Below, in pieces: positions 1 to 5,687 of a DNA stretch of 5,687 nt; position 1 is the stretch's first letter; each line of letters starts with the position of its first letter. The position numbers and the translations under genes were made by a program. Where the stretch lies: NCBI GenBank assembly GCA_947484535.1, contig CANKPO010000105.1, forward strand, positions 1 to 5,687, in the 5' to 3' direction. A model generated the notes under the pieces. It had not been told where the DNA came from. It saw nothing but the letters and a program-made list of their open reading frames with translations, and did no database searches. Source of the stretch: Caulobacteraceae bacterium (GTDB lineage: Bacteria; Pseudomonadota; Alphaproteobacteria; Caulobacterales; Caulobacteraceae).

Positions 1-121
1 ACTCTATTCGGCCATGGCCTATTCCGGTCCGGGCCTGATTACGGCCATCAAGCGTGACTTGGCCGCGCGTCTCAAGGCAGACGGCTTTACCAGCGTGACA
101 CAGGCGGTTGGTCAGGACTAG
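1..121 (+). CDS. pyrD: Dihydroorotate dehydrogenase (quinone), C-terminal fragment
   Basis: This is the 3' end of a gene that enters from the left edge; 39 codons are visible in the frame starting at base 2, ending in TAG at 119-121. The visible peptide begins LYSAMAYSGPGLI and continues with a basic helix and a DGF...AVG tail. That matches the C-terminus of class 2 dihydroorotate dehydrogenases, in which the QLY(S/T) segment lies near the FMN phosphate and is followed by a GPGL turn and the last helix. Class 2 enzymes are membrane-associated, oxidise dihydroorotate to orotate in pyrimidine synthesis and pass electrons to ubiquinone. The catalytic serine and most of the FMN site lie outside the window, so the class is inferred from the tail alone. 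Only 23 bases separate its stop from the next gene, so read-through into the downstream cluster is likely. Confidence 0.85.
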   Translation, partial: LYSAMAYSGPGLITAIKRDLAARLKADGFTSVTQAVGQD

Positions 122-129
122 GCCAACCC

Positions 130-136
130 GAGAGGA
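130..136 (+). promoter_or_regulatory. Ribosome binding site of the VTT membrane protein gene
   Basis: GAGAGGA lies 8 bases before the ATG at 145, in the short gap after the pyrD stop. It is a good Shine-Dalgarno match at normal spacing and supports this start. Confidence 0.7.
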
Positions 137-144
137 TAACGAGC

Positions 145-849
145 ATGAACTGGATCAAGAGATTTGGCCCGCTGATCTTGGTTGCCCTGGCTGTCGCGGC
201 AGTGATCGCCAGCGGCCTTGGAGACCATTTGAGCCTGGCCGAGCTGAAGGCGCGGAGGGATCAGTTGCAGGGTTTTGTCGCCCTGCATCCGGTGCTCAGT
301 TTCGGCCTCTATATCCTGATCTATATTGCTGTGGTCAGCCTGTCGCTGCCGGGAGCTCTGGTTATGACCCTCAGCGGCGGGTTCCTCTTTGGGCCTTGGC
401 TCGGTGCCGCCGCTGCATCAAGCGGCGCGAGCTTGGGGGCGGCTGTGATCTTTTTAGTTTGCCGCACGGCCGTGGGCGATAGTTTGCGCGGTAAGGCGGG
501 GTCAACCATCTCTAGGATCGAAGAGGGCGTCCGGCGCGATGCCTTCTCCTATATTCTGACCCTTCGCCTGATCCCGGTCATGCCGTTCTGGCTGGTCAAT
601 CTGGCGGCAGGATTTGTCAATATTCCGCTTCGGACCTTCTTGGCCGCGACGGTGCTGGGTATCCTGCCGGGTTCCCTCGTCTATTCGGGCTTGGGGGCGG
701 GACTGGGCGAGGTCTTTGCCTCAGGACAAGAGCCGAACCTAAGGGTGATCTTTGAGCCCCACGTCCTCTTGCCCTTGGTCGGCCTTGGCCTGTTGTCACT
801 GTTGCCGGTGGTGCTTCGCCGGTTCCGCAAATCGGGAGACGCCATATGA
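145..849 (+). CDS. VTT-domain (TVP38/TMEM64, DedA-like) membrane protein
   Basis: A 234-residue polytopic inner-membrane protein of the VTT/SNARE-associated superfamily. Hydrophobic segments lie at about 7-27, 50-73, 76-105, 133-155, 160-187 and 206-226. The family core is clear: SLPGALVMTLSGGFLFG (66-82) is the first re-entrant-type hairpin. The second conserved block is RLIPVMPFWLVN (141-152), followed by AGFVNI, F165 and LGILPGS (171-177). R141, the prolines and the glycines are the usual conserved positions. Eukaryotic relatives (TMEM41B, VMP1) are lipid scramblases and bacterial DedA relatives take part in lipid-carrier transport; the role of the bacterial TVP38 branch is not settled. 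The length is normal and the start has a good ribosome binding site. Its last codons overlap the next gene by ATGA, so the two are probably translated in a coupled way and may function together. The substrate cannot be told from sequence. Confidence 0.9.
   Translation: MNWIKRFGPLILVALAVAAVIASGLGDHLSLAELKARRDQLQGFVALHPVLSFGLYILIYIAVVSLSLPGALVMTLSGGFLFGPWLGAAAASSGASLGAAVIFLVCRTAVGDSLRGKAGSTISRIEEGVRRDAFSYILTLRLIPVMPFWLVNLAAGFVNIPLRTFLAATVLGILPGSLVYSGLGAGLGEVFASGQEPNLRVIFEPHVLLPLVGLGLLSLLPVVLRRFRKSGDAI
834..838 (+). promoter_or_regulatory. Ribosome binding site of the flavoprotein gene, inside the VTT gene
   Basis: GGGAG lies 7 bases before the ATG at 846, within the last codons of the preceding gene. 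Together with the ATGA overlap it fixes the flavoprotein start and allows both coupled and independent initiation. Confidence 0.6.
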
Positions 850-2279
850 GCCGAACCATCCATGCCGATATCGTCGTCATTGGCGCAGGATCTGGCGGGC
901 TGTCGGTCGCCTCGGGCGCGGCGCAGTTGGGCCTCAAGACCGTCCTGTTTGAAAAGGGCGAGATGGGCGGCGACTGCCTGAACTATGGCTGTGTCCCCTC
1001 TAAGGCCCTGATCGCAGCGGCTAAGGTTGCCCATACCCTGCGCTCGCCCGGCGATCTGGGCATCAGCTCTACAGCAGAACCCCAGATCGATTTTGCTGCC
1101 GTCATGGCCCATGTCCACCGGGCCATCGCCACCATTGCGCCGCACGATAGCCAAGAGCGGTTCGAAGGCCTTGGCTGCACCGTCGTGCGTGAAACAGCAC
1201 GGTTTGTGGGTGAAGACACGGTTCAGGGCGGTGATGTCCGGGTCAAGGCGCGCAAGATTGTGATTGCCACCGGCTCACGGCCCAAGCTGCCGCCGATCCC
1301 CGGGCTAGAGGCGACGCCCTACCTCACCAACGAGACCCTGTTTGAACTGACCGAGCAGCCCAGCCATCTGATCATTTTGGGTGCCGGTCCCATCGGTCTG
1401 GAACTGGGCCAAGCCTTTGTGCGTCTGGGCACCAAGGTCACGGTTCTGGAAGCCGACCGCGCCCTGCCGCGCGAGGATGCCGATCTCGCCGCCATCGTCA
1501 TCGAGGCGGTGCGGGCCGATGGGGTAGACCTGCGCGAAGGGGCCAAGGCGACGGCGGTGTCCACAACAGATGTCGGCGTCGCGGTGACCTATCGGCTGGG
1601 CGATCAAGAAACGCGTCTAGAGGGCAGTCATCTGCTTGTCGCCACGGGCCGGGCGCCGAACGTCGAGGGACTGGACCTGTCGCTGGCCGGGATCGGGCTG
1701 GATGAGCGCGGATCGATCCTGACGGATGATCAACTGCTGACCACCAATCGCCGCGTCTTTGCCATTGGCGATGTCAGCGGGCAGGGGGGCTTTACCCATA
1801 CGGCTGGGGCCCATGCGGGCCTGATCATCCGCAAGGCCCTCTTTGCGCAGCCGATCAAGGCTTCAGCCCTTATGGTGCCCCGCGCGACCTATACCGATCC
1901 CGAAATTGCCGCTGTTGGTCTGTCCGAAGCCCAAGCCCGCGCTGTCCATGGCGCGGATATTCAGATCATCACCGCCGATTTCAGCGGCAATGACCGGGCC
2001 GTGGCTGAGGGCCGGACTGATGGCAAGGGCAAGCTGATCCTGTCGGCCAAGGGCCAGGTGCTTGGCGCGGCGATCGTTGGCCCAGCAGCGGGAGACCTGA
2101 TCCAGCCTTGGGTTTTGGCCATGACCTCCAAGCTCAAGCTCACCGCCATGACCTCGATCATCGCCCCCTATCCCACGCGCGGAGAGATCAATAAGCGACT
2201 GGCTGGGCAATATTTTACGCCCCTTCTGTTCTCCGCGCGCACGCGCCTTTTGGTTTCATTGCTCAAACGGCTTGCTTGA
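846..2279 (+). CDS. FAD-dependent pyridine nucleotide-disulfide oxidoreductase (MerA/Lpd-like)
   Basis: A 477-residue soluble class I flavoprotein disulfide reductase, predicted to move electrons from NAD(P)H through FAD to a redox-active cysteine pair. Domains in order: the FAD-binding motif GAGSGG (13-18) and the redox pair C44-LNYG-C49 in GGDCLNYGCVPSK, then the nucleotide-binding motif GAGPIGLE (179-186). E202 at the end of the next strand favours NADH over NADPH. The second FAD motif FAIGD is at 305-309, and the dimerisation domain starts near YTDPEIAAVG (349-358). In lipoamide dehydrogenase the C-terminal active site reads HPT..E; here it is PYPTRGE (441-447), so tyrosine 442 stands where the catalytic histidine would be, as in MerA. 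The C-terminal cysteine pair and the N-terminal metal-binding domain of true mercuric reductases are both absent, and the only third cysteine is internal. Such genes are often labelled mercuric reductase or dihydrolipoyl dehydrogenase; neither is supported here. The electron acceptor is unknown. Confidence 0.9.
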   Translation: MSRTIHADIVVIGAGSGGLSVASGAAQLGLKTVLFEKGEMGGDCLNYGCVPSKALIAAAKVAHTLRSPGDLGISSTAEPQIDFAAVMAHVHRAIATIAPHDSQERFEGLGCTVVRETARFVGEDTVQGGDVRVKARKIVIATGSRPKLPPIPGLEATPYLTNETLFELTEQPSHLIILGAGPIGLELGQAFVRLGTKVTVLEADRALPREDADLAAIVIEAVRADGVDLREGAKATAVSTTDVGVAVTYRLGDQETRLEGSHLLVATGRAPNVEGLDLSLAGIGLDERGSILTDDQLLTTNRRVFAIGDVSGQGGFTHTAGAHAGLIIRKALFAQPIKASALMVPRATYTDPEIAAVGLSEAQARAVHGADIQIITADFSGNDRAVAEGRTDGKGKLILSAKGQVLGAAIVGPAAGDLIQPWVLAMTSKLKLTAMTSIIAPYPTRGEINKRLAGQYFTPLLFSARTRLLVSLLKRLA

Positions 2280-2286
2280 AGTAATT

Positions 2287-2292
2287 AGGGAG
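2287..2292 (+). promoter_or_regulatory. Ribosome binding site of the histidine kinase gene, unusually close
   Basis: AGGGAG ends only one base before the ATG at 2294, which is tighter than usual. No other ATG or GTG occurs in frame before the first transmembrane segment, so the start still stands. Coupling to the preceding stop at 2279 may help initiation. Confidence 0.4.
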
Positions 2293-2293
2293 C

Positions 2294-3745
2294 ATGGCGG
2301 ACGCCGCTCCAGACCTTAAGCCTGCGCGGGTAACCAGCCCCGCGCGAAACGCCCGGCGGTTCTTCTGGCCCGGGGGCCTGTCATCACGTCTGCTGATCCT
2401 TACCTGTCTGTTTGTGGTTCTGTCCCAATTGCTGATCCTTGCGCCGTCGCTAGCCTCCTATGAGGAGCGGTGGCTGTCAGAGCGGGTGCGGCTCGCGGAA
2501 CTGGCCTCGACCGCAGTCGACGGGGCGCCGGGCCGCAAGGTGTCCAAGGGCCTATCCAAGCAGTTGCTCGAAGGGGCAGGCGTGGTGTCTGTGGCCGTTC
2601 AGAGTGACGGGCTGCGACGTCTGTTGCTGGCTGGACCGCGCATGGAGCGCACGCCCTATCTGGTGGATCTGCGCGATCCCAATCCCATCGCTTGGCTGAG
2701 CGCACCGTTCCAGACCCTGTTTGGCGGCCCCGACCAGATGGTCCGTGTGGTGGCCGCGCCGCAATTTCGTGAGGCGGACTTTGTCGAGATCGTCGCGCCG
2801 GACAAGGTGCTCCGCGAAGAGCTCTTTGCCTATCTGTGGCGAGTTGTGGCGGTGACCCTCTTCACCTCGGTCTTTGCGGGCGGCTTGGTCTATCTATCGC
2901 TCAATGCCTTCCTCGTTCGTCCGATGCAGCGCATCACGCGGACCATGGAGCGGTTTCGGGCAGACCCCGAAGACCCGCGCGCGCAGGTCGGCCTATCGGG
3001 TCGTCGTGACGAGGTGGGCCGCGCTGAGGCCGAGCTCGACCGGATGCAGACCGACGTTCGCACCGCTTTGCAGGCCAAGGCGAGGCTGGCGGCCTTGGGC
3101 GAGGCAGTGGCCAAGATCAATCATGACCTTCGCAACATGCTGACCAGTGCCCAGATCGCCTCTGAGCGTTTGGCGCAGTCTGGGGATCCCAGCGTAACCC
3201 AGGCCCTGCCGCGCCTTGAGCGGGCGCTGGACCGCGCCGTGACCCTCGCCACCGATGTGCTGGCCTATGGCAAGACCCAAGAGGCGGTGCCGAGGCCAGT
3301 CGCTGTGCCCCTCAAGGCGGCGCTGGAGGCCGCAGCCGAGGATGCGGGCCTGTCACCTGACGGTGTTCAGCTTGGGGCCGCGCTGAGCGCTCAGGATCAG
3401 GTGCAGGCCGACCCGGACCAACTCCATCGCATCCTGCTCAATCTGCTGCGCAATGCCCGCGAGGCCATTGAGTCCGCACCCAAGCCAGAGGTTCGCGGCA
3501 CGGTCCGTGTCAGCCTTGAGCGAGATGGCACCATGTTCGTTGTTCAACTGGTCGATAATGGCCCGGGCGTGCCAGAGCGACTGCGTCCGCGTCTGTTCCA
3601 GCCCTTTGCTGGATCGGGCCGCAGCGGCAGCACCGGCCTTGGCCTCGCCATCGCGCGCGAACTGGCTCAGGCCCATGGCGGTGATCTGCGCTTGGTCCAA
3701 TCCAGTGATGAGGGCTCGGTGTTCGAACTGCGCCTACCCTGCTGA
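2294..3745 (+). CDS. HAMP-domain membrane sensor histidine kinase
   Basis: A 483-residue two-component sensor. A basic cytoplasmic N-terminus is followed by TM1 (about 33-55), a periplasmic region of about 120 residues (56-178) that I cannot assign to a known sensor fold, and TM2 (about 179-208). A HAMP linker (about 208-262) has a conserved P210 and an RDEVGRAE segment. The dimerisation/phosphoacceptor helix carries NHDLRN with H277; D278 and N281 fit the E/D-x-x-T/N phosphatase motif, so both kinase and phosphatase activity are plausible. The ATPase domain has the N box (NLLRNAREAI, with N383 and N387), the G1 box DNGPG (421-425), the F box LFQPF (434-438) and the G2 box TGLGLA (447-452). 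All catalytic boxes look intact. It follows the flavoprotein by 14 bases. No response regulator is in the window, so the output pathway is unknown. The only cysteines are C39 in TM1 and C483, the last residue. Confidence 0.92.
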   Translation: MADAAPDLKPARVTSPARNARRFFWPGGLSSRLLILTCLFVVLSQLLILAPSLASYEERWLSERVRLAELASTAVDGAPGRKVSKGLSKQLLEGAGVVSVAVQSDGLRRLLLAGPRMERTPYLVDLRDPNPIAWLSAPFQTLFGGPDQMVRVVAAPQFREADFVEIVAPDKVLREELFAYLWRVVAVTLFTSVFAGGLVYLSLNAFLVRPMQRITRTMERFRADPEDPRAQVGLSGRRDEVGRAEAELDRMQTDVRTALQAKARLAALGEAVAKINHDLRNMLTSAQIASERLAQSGDPSVTQALPRLERALDRAVTLATDVLAYGKTQEAVPRPVAVPLKAALEAAAEDAGLSPDGVQLGAALSAQDQVQADPDQLHRILLNLLRNAREAIESAPKPEVRGTVRVSLERDGTMFVVQLVDNGPGVPERLRPRLFQPFAGSGRSGSTGLGLAIARELAQAHGGDLRLVQSSDEGSVFELRLPC

Positions 3746-3746
3746 G

Positions 3747-4874
3747 CTAGTCCTTCACCCGATCCAGATAGGCTTCCGACCGCATCTCATGCAGACGTGA
3801 GGCCGTGCGCTCGAACTCAAAGGCTCCGTCACCGGCGGGATAGAGGTCGTCCGGTTCCGCCTCAGCCAAGGCGATCAGTTTGGTTCCGGCCTCATAGAGG
3901 GCGTCGATCAGGGTGACGAACCGTTTGGCCTCATTGCGACGGGCAATCTCTAGGCGCGGAATGTCGTCTAAAAATACCGTGTGGAACCGCGCCGCCAGCG
4001 CCAGATAGTCCTGCGCCCCCAAGGCTTGGCCGCAAAGGCTCGCGAAAGATGTGCGCACAAAGCCGCCACAGGTCCGAGGCAGTCGAATTTGGCGGCCCAA
4101 AACCTCCAAGGTCGCGCCCGTCTCGGGTGCGGCATCGGTCAGGTCTGACCAGAGGGCGTCAAAGGCTTGGCCCTGATCGGAGGTGAGAGGCGAGAAATAG
4201 ACCCGCGCCCCCTTGAGCCGGTCGAGCCTAAAGTCGGTCGGACCCCGGACCGCGACAATCTCCATCCGCGCGCCCAGCATGTCGATGAAGGGCGTAAAGA
4301 GCGGCCGGTTGATGCCGTCCTTATAGAGGTCGTGCGGTGGCCGGTTCGAGGTCGCGACAAGCACTACACCCTTGGCGAACAGGGCCTCGAACAGACGGCC
4401 CAAGATCATGGCGTCGGCAATGTCGGTGACCTGTAGCTCATCAAAACACAGGAGTTGAGCCTGCTCGGCGATCAGGTCCGCGACCGGCACGATGGGATCA
4501 TCGCCTCGGTTCTGCCCAAAGCGTGCCTTGCGCTCGGCGGGGGTGCCCTTTCGCCACTGATCGATCAGACCGTGGACCTCAGCCATGAAGGCGTGGAAGT
4601 GGGCGCGGCGCTTGCGACGAACGAGGGCAGTATCAAAGAACAGGTCCATGAGCATGGACTTGCCCCGCCCGACCGGTCCCCAAAGATAGACGCCCTTGAT
4701 GCCGCCAAAGGACTTCGATTTGCGAAACAGCGAAAAGCCTTGCGGCTCCTGCGCGGCCTTTAGTTCGTTTTCGAGCCGAAACAGGGTCTCGATGGCAGCC
4801 GCTTGGGCCGAGTCAGAACGGATCGTTCCGGCCTCAAGGCGCTGGGCATAGGCGGATTTGAGTGAAACCAGCAT
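3747..4874 (-). CDS. zapE: AFG1/ZapE-family ATPase
   Basis: A 375-residue P-loop ATPase of the AFG1/LACE1/ZapE family. Walker A is GPVGRGKS (66-73), HFHAFM follows at 92-97, Walker B is LLCFDE (141-146) leading into QVTDIADAMIL, the sensor region ATSNRPPHDLYKDG is at 174-187, and the C-terminus carries the family ending FERTASRLHEMRSEAYL (354-370). E. coli ZapE associates with FtsZ and affects division under stress, while yeast Afg1 acts in mitochondrial protein quality control; which role applies here is not visible. The start at 4874 is ATG, 7 bases after the stop of the thioredoxin-like gene. It has no clear Shine-Dalgarno sequence, which points to translational coupling. A TTG 16 codons upstream (4922) is also open but would overlap the preceding gene and adds no family-like residues. 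The stop lies one base from the kinase stop on the other strand. Confidence 0.92.
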   Translation of the reverse strand: MLVSLKSAYAQRLEAGTIRSDSAQAAAIETLFRLENELKAAQEPQGFSLFRKSKSFGGIKGVYLWGPVGRGKSMLMDLFFDTALVRRKRRAHFHAFMAEVHGLIDQWRKGTPAERKARFGQNRGDDPIVPVADLIAEQAQLLCFDELQVTDIADAMILGRLFEALFAKGVVLVATSNRPPHDLYKDGINRPLFTPFIDMLGARMEIVAVRGPTDFRLDRLKGARVYFSPLTSDQGQAFDALWSDLTDAAPETGATLEVLGRQIRLPRTCGGFVRTSFASLCGQALGAQDYLALAARFHTVFLDDIPRLEIARRNEAKRFVTLIDALYEAGTKLIALAEAEPDDLYPAGDGAFEFERTASRLHEMRSEAYLDRVKD

Positions 4875-4881
4875 CGAAGTC

Positions 4882-5532
4882 TTAAGATGCCGGGTCTTTG
4901 ACACCCAGTTCAGCCCGCACAAAGCGGTAGGTCTCTCGCTGTTCGCAGGCGCAGGCCCTCATCTTGCCGTCCTTGGTCCACCAGATCAGGGTCGGATAGG
5001 CGAAGTTCACGCCATTATCCTTCAAGAGGGGGCGAAGGTCAGCGACCATCTTGCGGCCCGACTCGACCACGGCGGTGCGGCCGGTGTCGCCATCGGCGGG
5101 CGCAATACCGGGCGCGGTCCAGGCCTCGACGGGAACCCTATTCCAGTTTTCGAACAGGGCCCAAGAGCGATTAGTCCAAAGCTCTGCCACGGTGGAACGC
5201 TCGGCTGGGGTGGATTTGGCCACGCCATTGACCTCGGCCCGCGCCACCTCGATCACGCGCGTATCGACGCCCACGGCGTGGAGGCCGGGAAACTCTTCGG
5301 TTTTGAAACGCACACAGTCAGGGCAGGACCGAAAGCCGATCATATAGAGGGTAGGACCCGTTTTGCCGGGGGACACCCAACCGGCGCTTTCGACGATCTT
5401 GGTGATCTCGGCCTGATGTTTGGTGATGGTCTTGGGCTGCCACTTGAGATCTGTGTTCCAGACATAGGCTCCAGCCCCAATCAGCGCGGCGGCTACCACA
5501 AGGGCGACTATGAGCGTCGTAAGCCTGTTCAT
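4882..5532 (-). CDS. Membrane-anchored thioredoxin-fold protein with CPDC motif
   Basis: A 216-residue protein with an N-terminal hydrophobic segment (about 5-24) that is either a signal anchor or a signal peptide, so the rest should be periplasmic. YMIGFRSCPDC (63-73) is a thioredoxin-type strand followed by the active-site pair C70-x-x-C73. The likely cis-proline is P180 in FAYPTLIWW, followed by a DGK turn typical of the fold. About 106 residues separate C73 from P180, against roughly 40 in thioredoxin, so there is a large, probably helical insertion of the kind seen in DsbA/DsbC-like oxidoreductases. A second pair, C194-A-C196, sits near the C-terminus. The expected role is thiol-disulfide exchange in the envelope; substrate and direction are unknown. 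The weak Shine-Dalgarno sequence GGAA lies 8 bases before the ATG, and the start overlaps the upstream small ORF by ATGA. No close named family is recognised with confidence. Confidence 0.8.
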   Translation of the reverse strand: MNRLTTLIVALVVAAALIGAGAYVWNTDLKWQPKTITKHQAEITKIVESAGWVSPGKTGPTLYMIGFRSCPDCVRFKTEEFPGLHAVGVDTRVIEVARAEVNGVAKSTPAERSTVAELWTNRSWALFENWNRVPVEAWTAPGIAPADGDTGRTAVVESGRKMVADLRPLLKDNGVNFAYPTLIWWTKDGKMRACACEQRETYRFVRAELGVKDPAS

Positions 5533-5678
5533 CGGATCATTTCCAAATTGGCAGCGGGTTTAGAGGTTGTAGCAAGCCCTAATTGCCGCATCGTGCCAAG
5601 GGCGACAAGGGCCACCAGCACAATCAGGCAGAGATAGGCGATGGGCCGCTGGGGCCGTCGGGGTTGACGCTCACTCAT
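5529..5678 (-). CDS. Small single-helix membrane protein, hypothetical
   Basis: A 49-codon ORF read on the minus strand from ATG at 5678-5676 to TGA at 5531-5529. The product starts MSERQPRRPQRP, with four arginines, followed by one hydrophobic helix (about 13-30, containing C17) and a polar tail of about 19 residues ending NLEMIR. The positive-inside rule places the N-terminus in the cytoplasm and the tail in the periplasm. Its TGA overlaps the ATG of the thioredoxin-like gene, which is the main evidence that it is real. The three codons upstream of the ATG to the window edge are also open and show no ribosome binding site, so the true start could lie further out. I do not recognise the family; a small partner or anchor for the thioredoxin-like protein is possible. 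Confidence 0.6.
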   Translation of the reverse strand: MSERQPRRPQRPIAYLCLIVLVALVALGTMRQLGLATTSKPAANLEMIR

Positions 5679-5687
5679 GGGATGCAG

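Noticed and set aside
108..482. A 124-codon plus-strand ORF overlapping pyrD and the VTT gene
   Set aside because: It is out of frame with both genes. Its product is rich in Arg, Pro and Gly with no domain, which is typical of a GC-rich off-frame.
681..1154. A 157-codon minus-strand ORF across the VTT/flavoprotein junction
   Set aside because: It is antisense to two well-supported genes, spans their boundary, and shows no recognisable domain.
846..2279. Annotation as mercuric reductase (merA)
   Set aside because: There is no N-terminal metal-binding domain, no C-terminal vicinal cysteine pair, and no merR, merT or merP nearby. Only the general fold and the C44/C49 pair are shared.
2280..2293. 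Promoter between the flavoprotein and kinase genes
   Set aside because: The gap is 14 bases and holds only the ribosome binding site; any promoter would have to lie within the flavoprotein gene, where I see no convincing -35/-10 pair.
3735..3775. Intrinsic terminator between the convergent genes
   Set aside because: There is one intergenic base and only trivially short palindromic bits such as AGCT nearby, with no stable stem or T-run.
4875..4922. TTG start giving ZapE 16 more residues
   Set aside because: It would overlap the thioredoxin-like gene and adds residues unlike the family. The ATG at 4874 sits just after the upstream stop and leads straight into the typical N-terminal helix.
4858..5637. 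A 259-codon plus-strand ORF covering the thioredoxin-like gene
   Set aside because: It lies in the antisense register where each codon faces a minus-strand codon, so its stops would require rare TTA, CTA or TCA codons in the real gene; long shadows are expected in GC-rich DNA. Its product is a Gly/His-rich mix with no motif, while the minus strand shows a membrane segment, CPDC and a cis-Pro region.

Overview
This window looks like chromosomal DNA from a GC-rich alphaproteobacterium. The evidence is the strong G/C preference at third codon positions, the tightly packed genes with 4-base ATGA overlaps, an alphaproteobacterial-looking PyrD C-terminus, and an AFG1/ZapE-type ATPase. A Caulobacterales-like host is my best guess, but it is an impression from protein style and not a demonstrated placement. 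I see no insertion sequence, phage gene, tRNA, rRNA, CRISPR array or obvious laterally acquired segment.

Plus strand, 1-3745: the window opens in the last codons of pyrD (quinone-linked dihydroorotate dehydrogenase). Three complete genes follow on the same strand, probably as one transcription unit. They are a VTT/TVP38-TMEM64 family membrane protein (145-849), a MerA/lipoamide-dehydrogenase-type FAD disulfide oxidoreductase that overlaps it by ATGA (846-2279), and, 14 bases later, a two-transmembrane HAMP sensor histidine kinase (2294-3745). No response regulator is present.

Minus strand, 5678-3747: a second unit runs towards the first. It starts with a 49-codon single-helix membrane microprotein (5678-5529), which overlaps by ATGA a membrane-anchored thioredoxin-fold protein with a CPDC active site (5532-4882). 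Seven bases later comes an AFG1/ZapE-type ATPase (4874-3747). The two units meet tail to tail with one base between their stop codons and no recognisable terminator.

How the genes may work together: the plus-strand cluster pairs an integral membrane protein with a soluble flavoprotein, which suggests a membrane-associated thiol or electron-transfer function, possibly watched by the kinase. The minus-strand cluster suggests envelope thiol-redox or protein quality control, with ZapE/AFG1 as the cytoplasmic ATPase. Both readings are inference from gene order. Most of the window is ordinary core-genome content. The least conventional parts are the VTT-flavoprotein pair with its atypical active site, the unusual thioredoxin-like protein, and the overlooked small membrane ORF.
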